DNA of 64,000 bases, from NCBI GenBank assembly GCA_963790435.1, contig CAWBOI010000001.1, positions 248,001-312,000 on the forward strand, written 5' to 3'. Positions 49,657 through 57,472 of this stretch are shown one piece after another. Both the position numbers and the translations under genes were made by a program. Numbering within the stretch: the stretch's first letter is position 1; every line of letters starts with the position of its first letter. The notes under the pieces are model-generated. The model was given only the letters and a program-made list of their open reading frames with translations. It was not told where the DNA came from and ran no database searches. The stretch is from Ilyomonas sp963790435. Lineage in GTDB: Bacteria > Bacteroidota > Bacteroidia > Chitinophagales > Chitinophagaceae.

Positions 49657-51549
49657 ATGCATTATGTATCGGCAGAGAATCTTACCAAGAGTTTTGGTAT
49701 AACACCACTTTTCAACAACATTTCTTTTCACATTAACGAAGGCGATAAAATTGCTTTGGTTGCCCGCAATGGCGTTGGCAAAAGCACTTTGCTACGCATT
49801 CTCGCCGGCAGCGAAACGCCCGATGAAGGCAAGCTTTGGATTCACAAAGATGTTACCGTTGCTCTTTTTGAGCAAGACCCGAAACTGGATGAAAACAAAA
49901 CGGTAATTGAAAATATTTTTCATGTTTCACACCCGGTAATGAAAGCCATCCGCGCTTATGAAGAAGCCGAAGAAAACGAGGATGCAACAGCCATTACCGA
50001 TGCCATTACTATGATGGATGAATTGAATGCCTGGGAGTTTGAAGCCAAAGTAAAACAAATTATGGGCAAGCTCAACATTCATCATCTTCATCAAAACGTA
50101 AATGAGTTAAGCGGTGGTCAGCGCAAGCGTGTGGCATTGGCTGCAACCCTTATTGATATTGGCTTTGAGCACCAGCATACTTTGCTGATGATGGACGAAC
50201 CTACCAACCATCTGGATGTGGAAATGATTGAATGGCTGGAGCATTATTTAAGCGGCGAAAACATAACCTTGCTGCTCGTTACGCACGACCGTTATTTTTT
50301 AGACGCCGTTACGGCTGAAATCTGGGAACTCGAGCGTAGCAATATGTACGTTTACAAAGGCGATTATCAAAATTATCTCGAACGAAAAGCAGCACGTATT
50401 GAAAGCGAAGCAGCAAGCATTGACAAAGCTAAAAATGAATATCGCAAAGAACTGGAATGGATGCGCAAGCAGCCCAAAGCCCGCACCACAAAAAGCAAGT
50501 CGCGGCAAGACAATTTTTACGAAGTAGAAAATAGGGCAAAACAAAAGATTGAAGATACACAACTGCAACTGCAGGTAAAAATGAGCCGGTTGGGTGGCAA
50601 GATTGTGGAGATGAAAAAAGTATATAAAAGCTTTGGCGATAATCCCATTTTAAAAGGCTTCGATTATACATTCAGTAAAGGTGAGCGCATTGGTGTCATT
50701 GGAAAAAACGGCGTAGGAAAATCAACATTTTTAAATATCCTGCAAGGCATTGAGCCTGCCGATAGCGGCAAAATAAACATTGGCGATACGGTTATTTTTG
50801 GCAATTTTTCGCAGCAGGGTTTGGTGATAAAAGACAACCTGCGTGTGATTGAATATGTAAAAACATTTGCCGAAAACTTTCCGCTGGCAAAAGGCGGAAG
50901 CCTAAGCGCAGCGCAGTTTTTAGAGTTGTTTTTGTTTCCGCCAGAAAAGCAATACACTTATTTAAACTCATTAAGTGGTGGCGAGAAAAAACGGTTGCAA
51001 TTGCTTACCATTTTGTTTCGCAATCCCAATTTTTTAATTTTGGATGAACCAACCAACGATTTGGATTTGCCAACATTGGGTGTGCTGGAAAACTTTTTAA
51101 GCGACTACCAGGGTTGCATTTTAATTGTATCGCACGACCGGTATTTTATGGATCGTTTGGTAGATCATTTATTTGTGTTTGAAGGCGAAGGCCGGGTGAT
51201 TGATTTTCCAGGAAACTACACGCAATATCGGCTGGATGAAAGAGGAAAAGAAGGGCAAAAACAAACCTCTGACTCAACGGATTACAAGGAGCAACCCGCT
51301 GTAATTCATCAACCAAAAGCTTCTTTAGATAACAAGCGGAAAGTAGGTTACAAAGAAAAACGCGAGTTTGAATTGTTAGAAAAAGAAATTGCTGATTTAG
51401 AAACTGAAAAGCAACAGTTGGAATCGAAGTTGAGCGATAGCAATGCTTCTTATGAACAAATCACAACATGGAGCAATCGAATCGGCAACATCACAAACGA
51501 AATTTCAACCAAAGAAATGCGATGGCTGGAGTTGAGCGAGATGATGTAA
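49657..51549 (+). CDS. ABC-F family ATPase
   Basis: A 630-residue protein with two ABC domains and no membrane segment. Domain 1: Walker A ARNGVGKST (about 37-45), signature LSGGQRKR, Walker B LLMMDEPTNHLDVE. Domain 2: Walker A GKNGVGKST, signature LSGGEKKR, Walker B LILDEPTNDLD. A long charged linker joins them and a C-terminal coiled coil (about 560-625) follows. ABC-F proteins act on ribosomes as translation factors (Uup/EttA-like) or, in some lines, give antibiotic protection; the coiled-coil end favours the Uup-like housekeeping branch. Confidence 0.93.
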   Translation: MHYVSAENLTKSFGITPLFNNISFHINEGDKIALVARNGVGKSTLLRILAGSETPDEGKLWIHKDVTVALFEQDPKLDENKTVIENIFHVSHPVMKAIRAYEEAEENEDATAITDAITMMDELNAWEFEAKVKQIMGKLNIHHLHQNVNELSGGQRKRVALAATLIDIGFEHQHTLLMMDEPTNHLDVEMIEWLEHYLSGENITLLLVTHDRYFLDAVTAEIWELERSNMYVYKGDYQNYLERKAARIESEAASIDKAKNEYRKELEWMRKQPKARTTKSKSRQDNFYEVENRAKQKIEDTQLQLQVKMSRLGGKIVEMKKVYKSFGDNPILKGFDYTFSKGERIGVIGKNGVGKSTFLNILQGIEPADSGKINIGDTVIFGNFSQQGLVIKDNLRVIEYVKTFAENFPLAKGGSLSAAQFLELFLFPPEKQYTYLNSLSGGEKKRLQLLTILFRNPNFLILDEPTNDLDLPTLGVLENFLSDYQGCILIVSHDRYFMDRLVDHLFVFEGEGRVIDFPGNYTQYRLDERGKEGQKQTSDSTDYKEQPAVIHQPKASLDNKRKVGYKEKREFELLEKEIADLETEKQQLESKLSDSNASYEQITTWSNRIGNITNEISTKEMRWLELSEMM

Positions 51550-51552
51550 ACG

Positions 51553-51996
51553 TTATAAAATAGAGTTGGATTCTTTGTTTGTAAACACCTCTTTTAGTTG
51601 TAACATCTGCTTCCTTATCTCATTTACTTTAAACCAGTAAATAAAGAGTAGTAACATAGAAGGTATAAAAAGTGCCTTCCAAAATAAGCTGGATAGCAAA
51701 CAAATTGCCCATGCTAAACCTAATCCAAATGTTGTTTTTTGCAGACTAAATACACCATACTTTTCCAATTGCAATTTGCAACTGTTTGCAATTGCAATTA
51801 CAACAAGAAAAGCATATAAAGAACCAACCAGCGGTATAAGTATTAACCAAACGTGTTCTGGCTTCATTCTTCTGTTCTCAGGTTCAATAACTTTCATTGT
51901 GTTCTGCAATGTGATAAGAAAAAAGACAAGCGGAACGATGAATACACCGATTACTATAATTATAAATAACAATTCTTGAAAACCAAGGTTTCCCAT
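51553..51996 (-). CDS. hypothetical membrane protein
   Basis: A 147-residue protein with four hydrophobic helices (about 7-29, 48-70, 88-105 and 108-122) and a charged C-terminal tail. The segments ENRRMKPEHVWLILIPLVGSLY and YWFKVNEIRKQM (both in part) resemble DUF4328-like membrane proteins, but I cannot assign it firmly. It is convergent with the ABC-F gene and divergent from the symporter. Confidence 0.65.
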   Translation of the reverse strand: MGNLGFQELLFIIIVIGVFIVPLVFFLITLQNTMKVIEPENRRMKPEHVWLILIPLVGSLYAFLVVIAIANSCKLQLEKYGVFSLQKTTFGLGLAWAICLLSSLFWKALFIPSMLLLFIYWFKVNEIRKQMLQLKEVFTNKESNSIL

Positions 51997-52093
51997 AGTC
52001 TGAAAGTTTTATAACTGAAGAAAGAAATGCGAATGAAAAAGAAAATATAATTCTTTTTCAGTTCTTTGCAGAATTATTTTTTCAAACAAATCC

Positions 52094-53329
52094 ATGCGCA
52101 AATTCACACGCAGCCTTTACTTCTATGTGCTTCTTGCAATTGCAGCCGGCATTCTGCTCGGTCATTTTTATCCCGACTTTGCCAAAAGCCTGAAACCACT
52201 TGGCGATGCTTTTATCAGGTTGATTAAAATGATGATTGCGCCCCTCATTTTTTGCACCATCACTACCGGCATTGCAGGAACGCAGGATACCAAAAAAGTA
52301 GGTCGTGTTGGCTTAAAAGCTATCCTGTATTTTGAGGTGATGACAACGCTTGCACTTATCATCGGTTTGGGCCTAATCAATTTGTTTCATCCCGGTTCCC
52401 ACATGCACATCAACCCTGCAACGCTGGATGCTTCAGCCATTACAGCAAAGGGAACAGAACATACTTCTGCTGTTGATTTTCTTTTGCACATTATTCCTGA
52501 AACCATTGTTGGTGCTTTTACACAAAGCGATTTATTGCCAGTCTTACTCATTTCTGTTTTGTTTGGTTTTGGCTTATCTAAAACAGGTGCAAAAGCAAAG
52601 CCCCTTTTGTCAGGCATTCAGTCGCTATCACAAGCTTTGTTTGCCGTTATCAACATCATCATGAAAGCCGCGCCCATTGGGGCGTTCGGTGCGATGAGCT
52701 ATACCATCGGTGCGTATGGAATTGCACAATTGAAGCCGTTGGCTGGCTTAATGGGTACGTTTTATTTTACTTGTATTTTATTCATCGTTGTTGTGTTAGG
52801 AGCTGTATTAAAAACCTTTGGTTTCAGCATTTTTAAATTGCTTTCTTACATTAAGAATGAAATCCTTATCGTGCTTGGCACTTCATCATCCGAGTCGGCA
52901 CTGCCGCTATTGATAGAAAAATTAGAAAACGCCGGCTGTTCAAAATCAGTAGTAGGTTTGGTAGTTCCCGCAGGATATTCTTTCAATTTGGATGGCACTT
53001 CTATTTACTTAACCATGGCAGCGGTGTTCATTGCACAAGCTACCGATACGCCGCTTACCTTATCGCACCAAATTGCTTTGTTAGCCGTTTTATTGTTAAC
53101 TTCAAAAGGCGCGGCGGGCGTTACAGGCAGCGGCTTTATTACCTTGGCTGCAACACTTCCAACCGTAGGGCATGTGCCCGTTGCTGGGTTGACTTTAATT
53201 TTAGGAATTGATCGTTTTATGAGCGAAGCGCGGGCCATTACCAACATCATTGGCAATGCGGCTGCTACATTGATTATTTCGAAATGGGAGAATGAATTGG
53301 ACGAAGAAAAGGCAGTTGTGGTAAAGTAG
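52094..53329 (+). CDS. dicarboxylate/amino acid:cation symporter (DAACS family)
   Basis: A 411-residue transporter of the GltP/DctA family with eight helices and two re-entrant hairpins. Family motifs are present: the serine-rich hairpin ILVLGTSSSESALP, the NLDGTSIYLTMAAVFIAQ segment with the cation-site Asn-Leu-Asp, and a late NIIGNAAATLI. It imports C4-dicarboxylates, glutamate or aspartate with protons or Na+. Substrate is not decided by sequence alone. Confidence 0.92.
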   Translation: MRKFTRSLYFYVLLAIAAGILLGHFYPDFAKSLKPLGDAFIRLIKMMIAPLIFCTITTGIAGTQDTKKVGRVGLKAILYFEVMTTLALIIGLGLINLFHPGSHMHINPATLDASAITAKGTEHTSAVDFLLHIIPETIVGAFTQSDLLPVLLISVLFGFGLSKTGAKAKPLLSGIQSLSQALFAVINIIMKAAPIGAFGAMSYTIGAYGIAQLKPLAGLMGTFYFTCILFIVVVLGAVLKTFGFSIFKLLSYIKNEILIVLGTSSSESALPLLIEKLENAGCSKSVVGLVVPAGYSFNLDGTSIYLTMAAVFIAQATDTPLTLSHQIALLAVLLLTSKGAAGVTGSGFITLAATLPTVGHVPVAGLTLILGIDRFMSEARAITNIIGNAAATLIISKWENELDEEKAVVVK

Positions 53330-53370
53330 CTTTCAGTTTCCGGTTACCGGTATCTGGTAACAGGCATTCT

Positions 53371-54276
53371 TCAATCAAACAAAGTGGCTTGCGGGCGAAT
53401 GGAATGAATGGCAGGAAAGTGCACCAGACTATTTGCATTAATTTCTTCTATCAAATATTTATTAAGTTGCGGTGCATTCAGGCTGTTGTTTTGGTGCATA
53501 AAAAAATAGACGTTTTTAATGCCTTCTTTCATCCACAATTGCAAGCGCGCCACCCATTGCTGAATGCGTGCATAATCGGTGGTATGTAAACCATTGCCCA
53601 CAAACCTTATAAATGTTTCCGGCTTGCTTAAGTGCATGTGTACATTATCGCGTTTGCCGGCTGCATCGGTTATTACCAAACCAATGTTGTACTCTTTTAC
53701 AAAATCGTAGAGTTGTTTATTCAATCCTTCTTCAAACCAGCTGCTGTGGCGAAGCTCAATAAACACATCTAAAGAAGACGGCAATCGTTCAATAAATCGT
53801 TTGATGATGGGCAGTTCGCTCACTCCCATTTGCGGGTTGGGCATTAAAAACACAGGCCCTAATGTTTCTTCAAATGCAGAGATTGCAGTTACAAACTCGC
53901 TCACTTCTTTATCGCAATGTTGCAGCCGCATCACATGCGTAATGTATTGCGGAAATTTCGGGCAAAACCGAAAGTTGCTGCTCACTTGGTTTTTCCAATG
54001 TCTTACTTGTTCAACAGAAGGAACATGATAATAAGTGGTGTTCAGTTCAACACAATTAAACAGCTTTGAATAGTAATAGAGGTAATCTTTTTCTTTTACG
54101 TTATCGGGATAAAAATGTCCTAACCATTCTTTCGTTCCCCAGCGTGCACATCCGATATAGAGTTGAGTGTTGGGTTTTATTTTTTTATTGAGAATCGACA
54201 AATTTCCGGCAGGCTCCGGCGGTAGCACGAAGTTGATGTTGTTCAATTGCTGTATATCAATTTTGCCCCATTCCAT
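53371..54276 (-). CDS. DUF72 domain-containing protein (YecE-like)
   Basis: A 301-residue TIM-barrel-like protein. Typical blocks are YIGCARWGTKEWLGHFYP, LFNCVELNTTYYHVPS, FRFCPKFPQYITH, FIELRHSSWF and the late YFFMHQNNSLNAPQLNKYL (each shown in part). Function is unknown for the family. It has an ~60-residue lead containing NNINFVLPPEP that is longer than in E. coli YecE. It is convergent with the symporter gene and followed upstream by the 219-bp repeat element. Confidence 0.85.
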   Translation of the reverse strand: MEWGKIDIQQLNNINFVLPPEPAGNLSILNKKIKPNTQLYIGCARWGTKEWLGHFYPDNVKEKDYLYYYSKLFNCVELNTTYYHVPSVEQVRHWKNQVSSNFRFCPKFPQYITHVMRLQHCDKEVSEFVTAISAFEETLGPVFLMPNPQMGVSELPIIKRFIERLPSSLDVFIELRHSSWFEEGLNKQLYDFVKEYNIGLVITDAAGKRDNVHMHLSKPETFIRFVGNGLHTTDYARIQQWVARLQLWMKEGIKNVYFFMHQNNSLNAPQLNKYLIEEINANSLVHFPAIHSIRPQATLFD

Positions 54277-54355
54277 CTTGAAAAATTAATCAAAAAAATG
54301 TTCTATACTTTTTAGATTCGAGTTATAAAAGGTTATAAAATAAATAGTATGATCG

Positions 54356-54574
54356 CGTCATTCCGCAAATGCCCTCGACACGATGATAAAAATTATAATC
54401 AATCTTACGAGGGCATTTGCGGAATCTGACGATTGTATAATGAAAAGGTTGAAATGAAATAAAGACGTTTACAACACAATAACATGCTTAAATTCATTAA
54501 GAGCAGATTCCGCACAAAGCCCTCATAAAAGCGTAAAAGTGCAAGTTCGTGTCGAGGGCATTTGCGGAATGACG
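54356..54574. repeat. 219-bp MITE-like element with perfect 28-bp terminal inverted repeats
   Basis: The arms 54356-54383 and 54547-54574 are exact complements (beginning CGTCATTCCGCAAATGCC). Inside, 54407-54431 carries a second inverted copy of part of the arm (GAGGGCATTTGCGGAATC) and about 54504-54525 another degenerate one (GATTCCGCACAAAGCCCTC). No coding frame is inside. It fills most of the 376-base gap between the DUF72 and CsbD genes. I see no clear target-site duplication. Confidence 0.8.
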
Positions 54575-54652
54575 GGCAGTATTCAATACTCTTTTTATTA
54601 CTTTTTATGGCGCGAATGTATCAAGCAGAGAACATTTTTTCGTCAGCTAAAA

Positions 54653-54841
54653 TTAACCAAGACTTCTTAACCATTTGATTAAATCGTCTTTTGCCCGTCC
54701 GGTTTTTTGCTGCAATCTTCCCAAAAATTCATCGTCTTTGCCTTCTTCATATTTTAAGTCGTCGTCGGTAAGGTCGGCATGTTCTTGTTTTACTTTGCCT
54801 TTAATTTCATTCCACTTACCTTTTAGTTCTAATTTGTCCAT
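54653..54841 (-). CDS. CsbD family protein
   Basis: A 62-residue hydrophilic protein starting MDKLELKGKWNEIKGKVKQ, the CsbD core, and continuing EHADLTDDDLKYEEGKDDE (in part) and RLQQKTGRAKDDLIKWL. CsbD proteins are general-stress proteins of unknown mechanism, abundant in stationary or osmotic stress. The ATG at 54841 is preferred to one three codons upstream. Confidence 0.9.
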   Translation of the reverse strand: MDKLELKGKWNEIKGKVKQEHADLTDDDLKYEEGKDDEFLGRLQQKTGRAKDDLIKWLRSLG

Positions 54842-54914
54842 GAGCTGCAATCGTTTATTGGTGAATAATAGTTTACAAACGCACGATTTTTATGCCAATA
54901 AAGTTAGTGAACTT

Positions 54915-55910
54915 TTACAAATTTATTAAAAATTGTAAAGTGTCTGTTCCGTCTGCAAAGTCGGTGAAGCAAGGTTTTTGGGCATTTCCAAAAGGTATGT
55001 GATGATGGCCGACAATGCACTGAACATCGCTGTTGTTTTGCAGAGTAGAAACGGTTTCTTTCATTGAATTGTAATAACTAAAATTGAGTTGGGCAACCGG
55101 TGCAAAAGCAGATGCATTTTCCGCTAATAAAATAGAACCGTTATTCATGTAAAACTTGTTGCTCATAATCAAAAGTGCAAACTGGTAATCGTAATTGTTT
55201 TTGTACTTGTGAAATTCCAAAAAGTAATCATACTTTTTTAAAACTTCGAGCAGCGGAATAAAATCGTAACCTTCGGGTACAAACAACTTCGTTACATTGC
55301 GGCAACCCAAACCAAAGTACAACGAAACATCATCGGCCAATAAATTCAATTCCTCACTCGTTTCATTGCCTTCGATAACTGCAACCGAGGTTTTGTTTTT
55401 GCGGATAATATGAGGATACTTTGCAAAATAATATTCAAAGTAACGGCTTGAATTGTTGCTTCCGGTAGCAATATAAGCATCGCAGTTTTTCAATGTTTCG
55501 GCAACGGTTACATAAGTTACAAACTCATCATTCCAGCTCTTCATTTTACTTAATAAGAATGGAAGCAGCACATCATCTTTTGAAGAGAGTTTTATGGCAG
55601 CCTGATGACCACTCAAAAACACGCACAAAAAATCGTGAAAGCCAACCAGGGGAACGTTTCCAGCCATTACAATGCCTACGGTTTTTGGTTGAATGGGTTC
55701 GCCAATTTTATATTGCTGAACTACACTTTGCAACACTTCTTGTTGCAGATATTCATTGCAGATATTAGTTACAGCCAATTGAATAAACTGAGGAATAAAC
55801 CATTGATTTTTTAAATAAGCCCTGTGCTTTGCAGCGTTCCAATCTTCGCTATCGCTTTGCATGTACTTGCCCAACTGCACTAATAAATTCAACCGTTCTT
55901 GCACATTCAT
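54915..55910 (-). CDS. acyl-CoA reductase, LuxC-like
   Basis: A 331-residue protein of the aldehyde-dehydrogenase/LuxC superfamily. The catalytic cysteine is probably C203 (YFGLGCRNVTKLFVPEG). The NAD(P)-binding region includes VGIVMAGNVPLVGFHDFL and YIATGSNNSSRYFEYYF in part. Such enzymes reduce acyl-CoA or acyl-ACP to aldehydes. A copy of the dispersed 11-mer encodes RKNKTS at 170-175. It starts divergently from a ferredoxin gene, a pairing common in Bacteroidota, so the ferredoxin may be a functional partner. Confidence 0.82.
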   Translation of the reverse strand: MNVQERLNLLVQLGKYMQSDSEDWNAAKHRAYLKNQWFIPQFIQLAVTNICNEYLQQEVLQSVVQQYKIGEPIQPKTVGIVMAGNVPLVGFHDFLCVFLSGHQAAIKLSSKDDVLLPFLLSKMKSWNDEFVTYVTVAETLKNCDAYIATGSNNSSRYFEYYFAKYPHIIRKNKTSVAVIEGNETSEELNLLADDVSLYFGLGCRNVTKLFVPEGYDFIPLLEVLKKYDYFLEFHKYKNNYDYQFALLIMSNKFYMNNGSILLAENASAFAPVAQLNFSYYNSMKETVSTLQNNSDVQCIVGHHHIPFGNAQKPCFTDFADGTDTLQFLINL

Positions 55911-55920
55911 TTTTCAGCAC

Positions 55921-55928
55921 TATTTTTG
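55921..55928 (+). promoter_or_regulatory. -7 element of the ferredoxin gene
   Basis: TATTTTTG, 43 bases before the ferredoxin ATG at 55972, in the divergent promoter region. It matches TAnnTTTG; no ideal -33 box seen. Confidence 0.45.
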
Positions 55929-55933
55929 GGCTG

Positions 55934-55941
55934 CAAAAGTA
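55934..55941 (-). promoter_or_regulatory. -7 element of the acyl-CoA reductase gene
   Basis: On the minus strand TACTTTTG, 23 bases before the ATG at 55910. It overlaps the region of the divergent ferredoxin promoter, so the two may influence each other. Confidence 0.45.
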
Positions 55942-55971
55942 GTTTGTAAACCTCGATAAAAAGAACACAAT

Positions 55972-56319
55972 ATGGCAATAAAGATAACCGATGAATGTAT
56001 TAACTGCGGCGCCTGTGAGCCGGAATGCCCGAACAATGCCATTTATGAAGGTGGTGTTGAATGGGCGATAAAAGATGGCACCAGCGTAACCGGCAGTTTT
56101 ACATTAATGGATGGACAATTAGTAAATGCCGATGACCGCTTCACTCCTGTTTCTGTTGACACTTATTATATCACACCCAACAAATGCACTGAGTGCCAGG
56201 GATTTCACGAAGAGCCGCAATGCGCCGCTGTGTGCCCCGTAGATTGTTGTGTGCCCGATGAAATGTATCGGGAAACGGTAGATGAATTATTGGGGAAAAA
56301 GGAAAAGTTGCACATGTAG
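55972..56319 (+). CDS. ferredoxin with two 4Fe-4S clusters
   Basis: A 115-residue ferredoxin. The first cluster motif is CINCGACEPECP; the second is CTECQGFHEEPQCAAVCP with the longer loop seen in YfhL/Allochromatium-type ferredoxins, followed by DCC. Between them is a ~50-residue insert (about 30-70). It carries electrons at low potential, possibly for the divergent acyl-CoA reductase. A strong terminator follows after a short repeat. Confidence 0.93.
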   Translation: MAIKITDECINCGACEPECPNNAIYEGGVEWAIKDGTSVTGSFTLMDGQLVNADDRFTPVSVDTYYITPNKCTECQGFHEEPQCAAVCPVDCCVPDEMYRETVDELLGKKEKLHM

Positions 56320-56328
56320 AAAACAGCT

Positions 56329-56355
56329 TCGAGCGATGAGCTTTGAGCTACGAGA
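56329..56355. repeat. AGCTTTGAGCTACGAG repeat
   Basis: A short run of AGCTTCGAGC/GAGCTTTGAGCTACGAG units just after the ferredoxin gene, related to the repeat at 21659-21730. Confidence 0.45.
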
Positions 56356-56356
56356 C

Positions 56357-56399
56357 AAACAAAAAGTGAAGAATCAAATTCTTCACTTTTTGTTTTTGC
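56357..56399. terminator. bidirectional terminator after the ferredoxin gene
   Basis: An 18-bp perfect stem (56357-56374 with 56378-56395) with a 3-base CAA loop and T-rich flanks. Its right arm merges with a copy of the dispersed TTTGTTTTTGC motif (56389-56399). Confidence 0.88.
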
Positions 56400-56416
56400 A
56401 GCAATATTCTGCATAC

Positions 56417-56449
56417 AAAAAAGAGTCGATGTAGCATCAACTCTTTTTC
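56417..56449 (-). terminator. terminator of the Bax-inhibitor-1 gene
   Basis: AAAAAGAGT (56418-56426) pairs with ACTCTTTTT (56440-56448) and an inner GATG/CATC stem (56428-56431 with 56435-56438); a T-run follows in the minus direction. It lies 25 bases after the stop at 56474. Confidence 0.75.
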
Positions 56450-56473
56450 TTTTGTGAACACAAAACAATTCGT

Positions 56474-57241
56474 TTAATTTCTGCTGCTTGCGAGGCGGCT
56501 CAACAATTTCAGCACTTCAATGTACAGCCAAACCATCGTAACTAATAAACCCCAGGCACTGTACCATTCCATATATTTAGGCGCACCGGTTTGCGCACCC
56601 ACTTCAATATTTTCAAAATCTAATATTAAACTCATAGAAGCAATGGCAACTACAAATAAACTAATGCCAATGCCAAGCGGGCTGCTGTCAGTAATGCTCA
56701 TAAACTGCATGTGAACGCCAAAAGCAGAAAGCAAAATGGTAATCAAATAAAACAACATAATGCCCAGCACCGAGCCCATAATGATAGCTCTAAACTTTTG
56801 CGTTGGACGAATAATTCGGAAATTGTATAAAAGAAACATTGCAATGGCAACGCCGAATGTTAAGCCAACTGCCGTTAATACAAGGTTCGGAAATTTGGTG
56901 GCAAACATGCCATTCACAATGGCTGATAAAGCACCAATTACAAAGCCTTCGAGCAAGCCATAAGCAGGAGCCAAATACTTAGCCAGCGTGGGTTTGAAAG
57001 AAACCACAAGACCTGTTACCAAGCCGCCAATCAAACCAACCCACAACATTGTGGTCATTGTTTGTGGTCTTACTTCATACATATTCCAGGTGTAGGCTGC
57101 ACCGGCAATTACCATCAGCATTAAAAAACCAAACTTGGTGATGGAACCTCTCACGGTCATCACGCCGCTGTCGGTACTGTCAATAGAACGTTCAAAAATT
57201 TTTTGGGATAACGTAGGATTTCCCGATTGAAATAAAGCCAT
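56474..57241 (-). CDS. Bax inhibitor-1/YccA family membrane protein
   Basis: A 255-residue inner-membrane protein with about seven helices. Family features are the GLLEGFVIGALSAI block near 98-112, a middle LTVGLTFGVAIAMFLLY-like helix, and a late SMSLILDFENIEVGAQTGAPKYMEWYSAWGLLVTMVWLY region with the conserved Asp-Glu (shown in part). The soluble N-terminal stretch NPTLSQKIFERS is typical of the Bacteroidota branch. Relatives act as calcium-leak channels or guard FtsH; the role here is unknown. Confidence 0.9.
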   Translation of the reverse strand: MALFQSGNPTLSQKIFERSIDSTDSGVMTVRGSITKFGFLMLMVIAGAAYTWNMYEVRPQTMTTMLWVGLIGGLVTGLVVSFKPTLAKYLAPAYGLLEGFVIGALSAIVNGMFATKFPNLVLTAVGLTFGVAIAMFLLYNFRIIRPTQKFRAIIMGSVLGIMLFYLITILLSAFGVHMQFMSITDSSPLGIGISLFVVAIASMSLILDFENIEVGAQTGAPKYMEWYSAWGLLVTMVWLYIEVLKLLSRLASSRN

Positions 57242-57455
57242 AGTTTTCTGAATTTTTATTTTTCAGTATTATAAAATTACACCACAAAGTAAAACCTTTC
57301 CATTAAAGAATTGGTAATAATGATGGGATGAAAAATGGGCAAAAACAAAAAGAAATCGTCTGCGGTAATCGGTTCAATCTTCAGATGCATTTTTACTCAA
57401 AAAAACAGGCAAAACCAAAACTAAGATTATTAGCGTTGCACCACCATTTCTGAAA

Positions 57456-57463
57456 TATATTTG
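57456..57463 (+). promoter_or_regulatory. -7 element of uvrA
   Basis: TATATTTG ends nine bases before the uvrA ATG at 57473. The in-frame TTG at 57461 lies within it, which argues for the ATG as start. Confidence 0.55.
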
Positions 57464-57472
57464 CACCTACCT

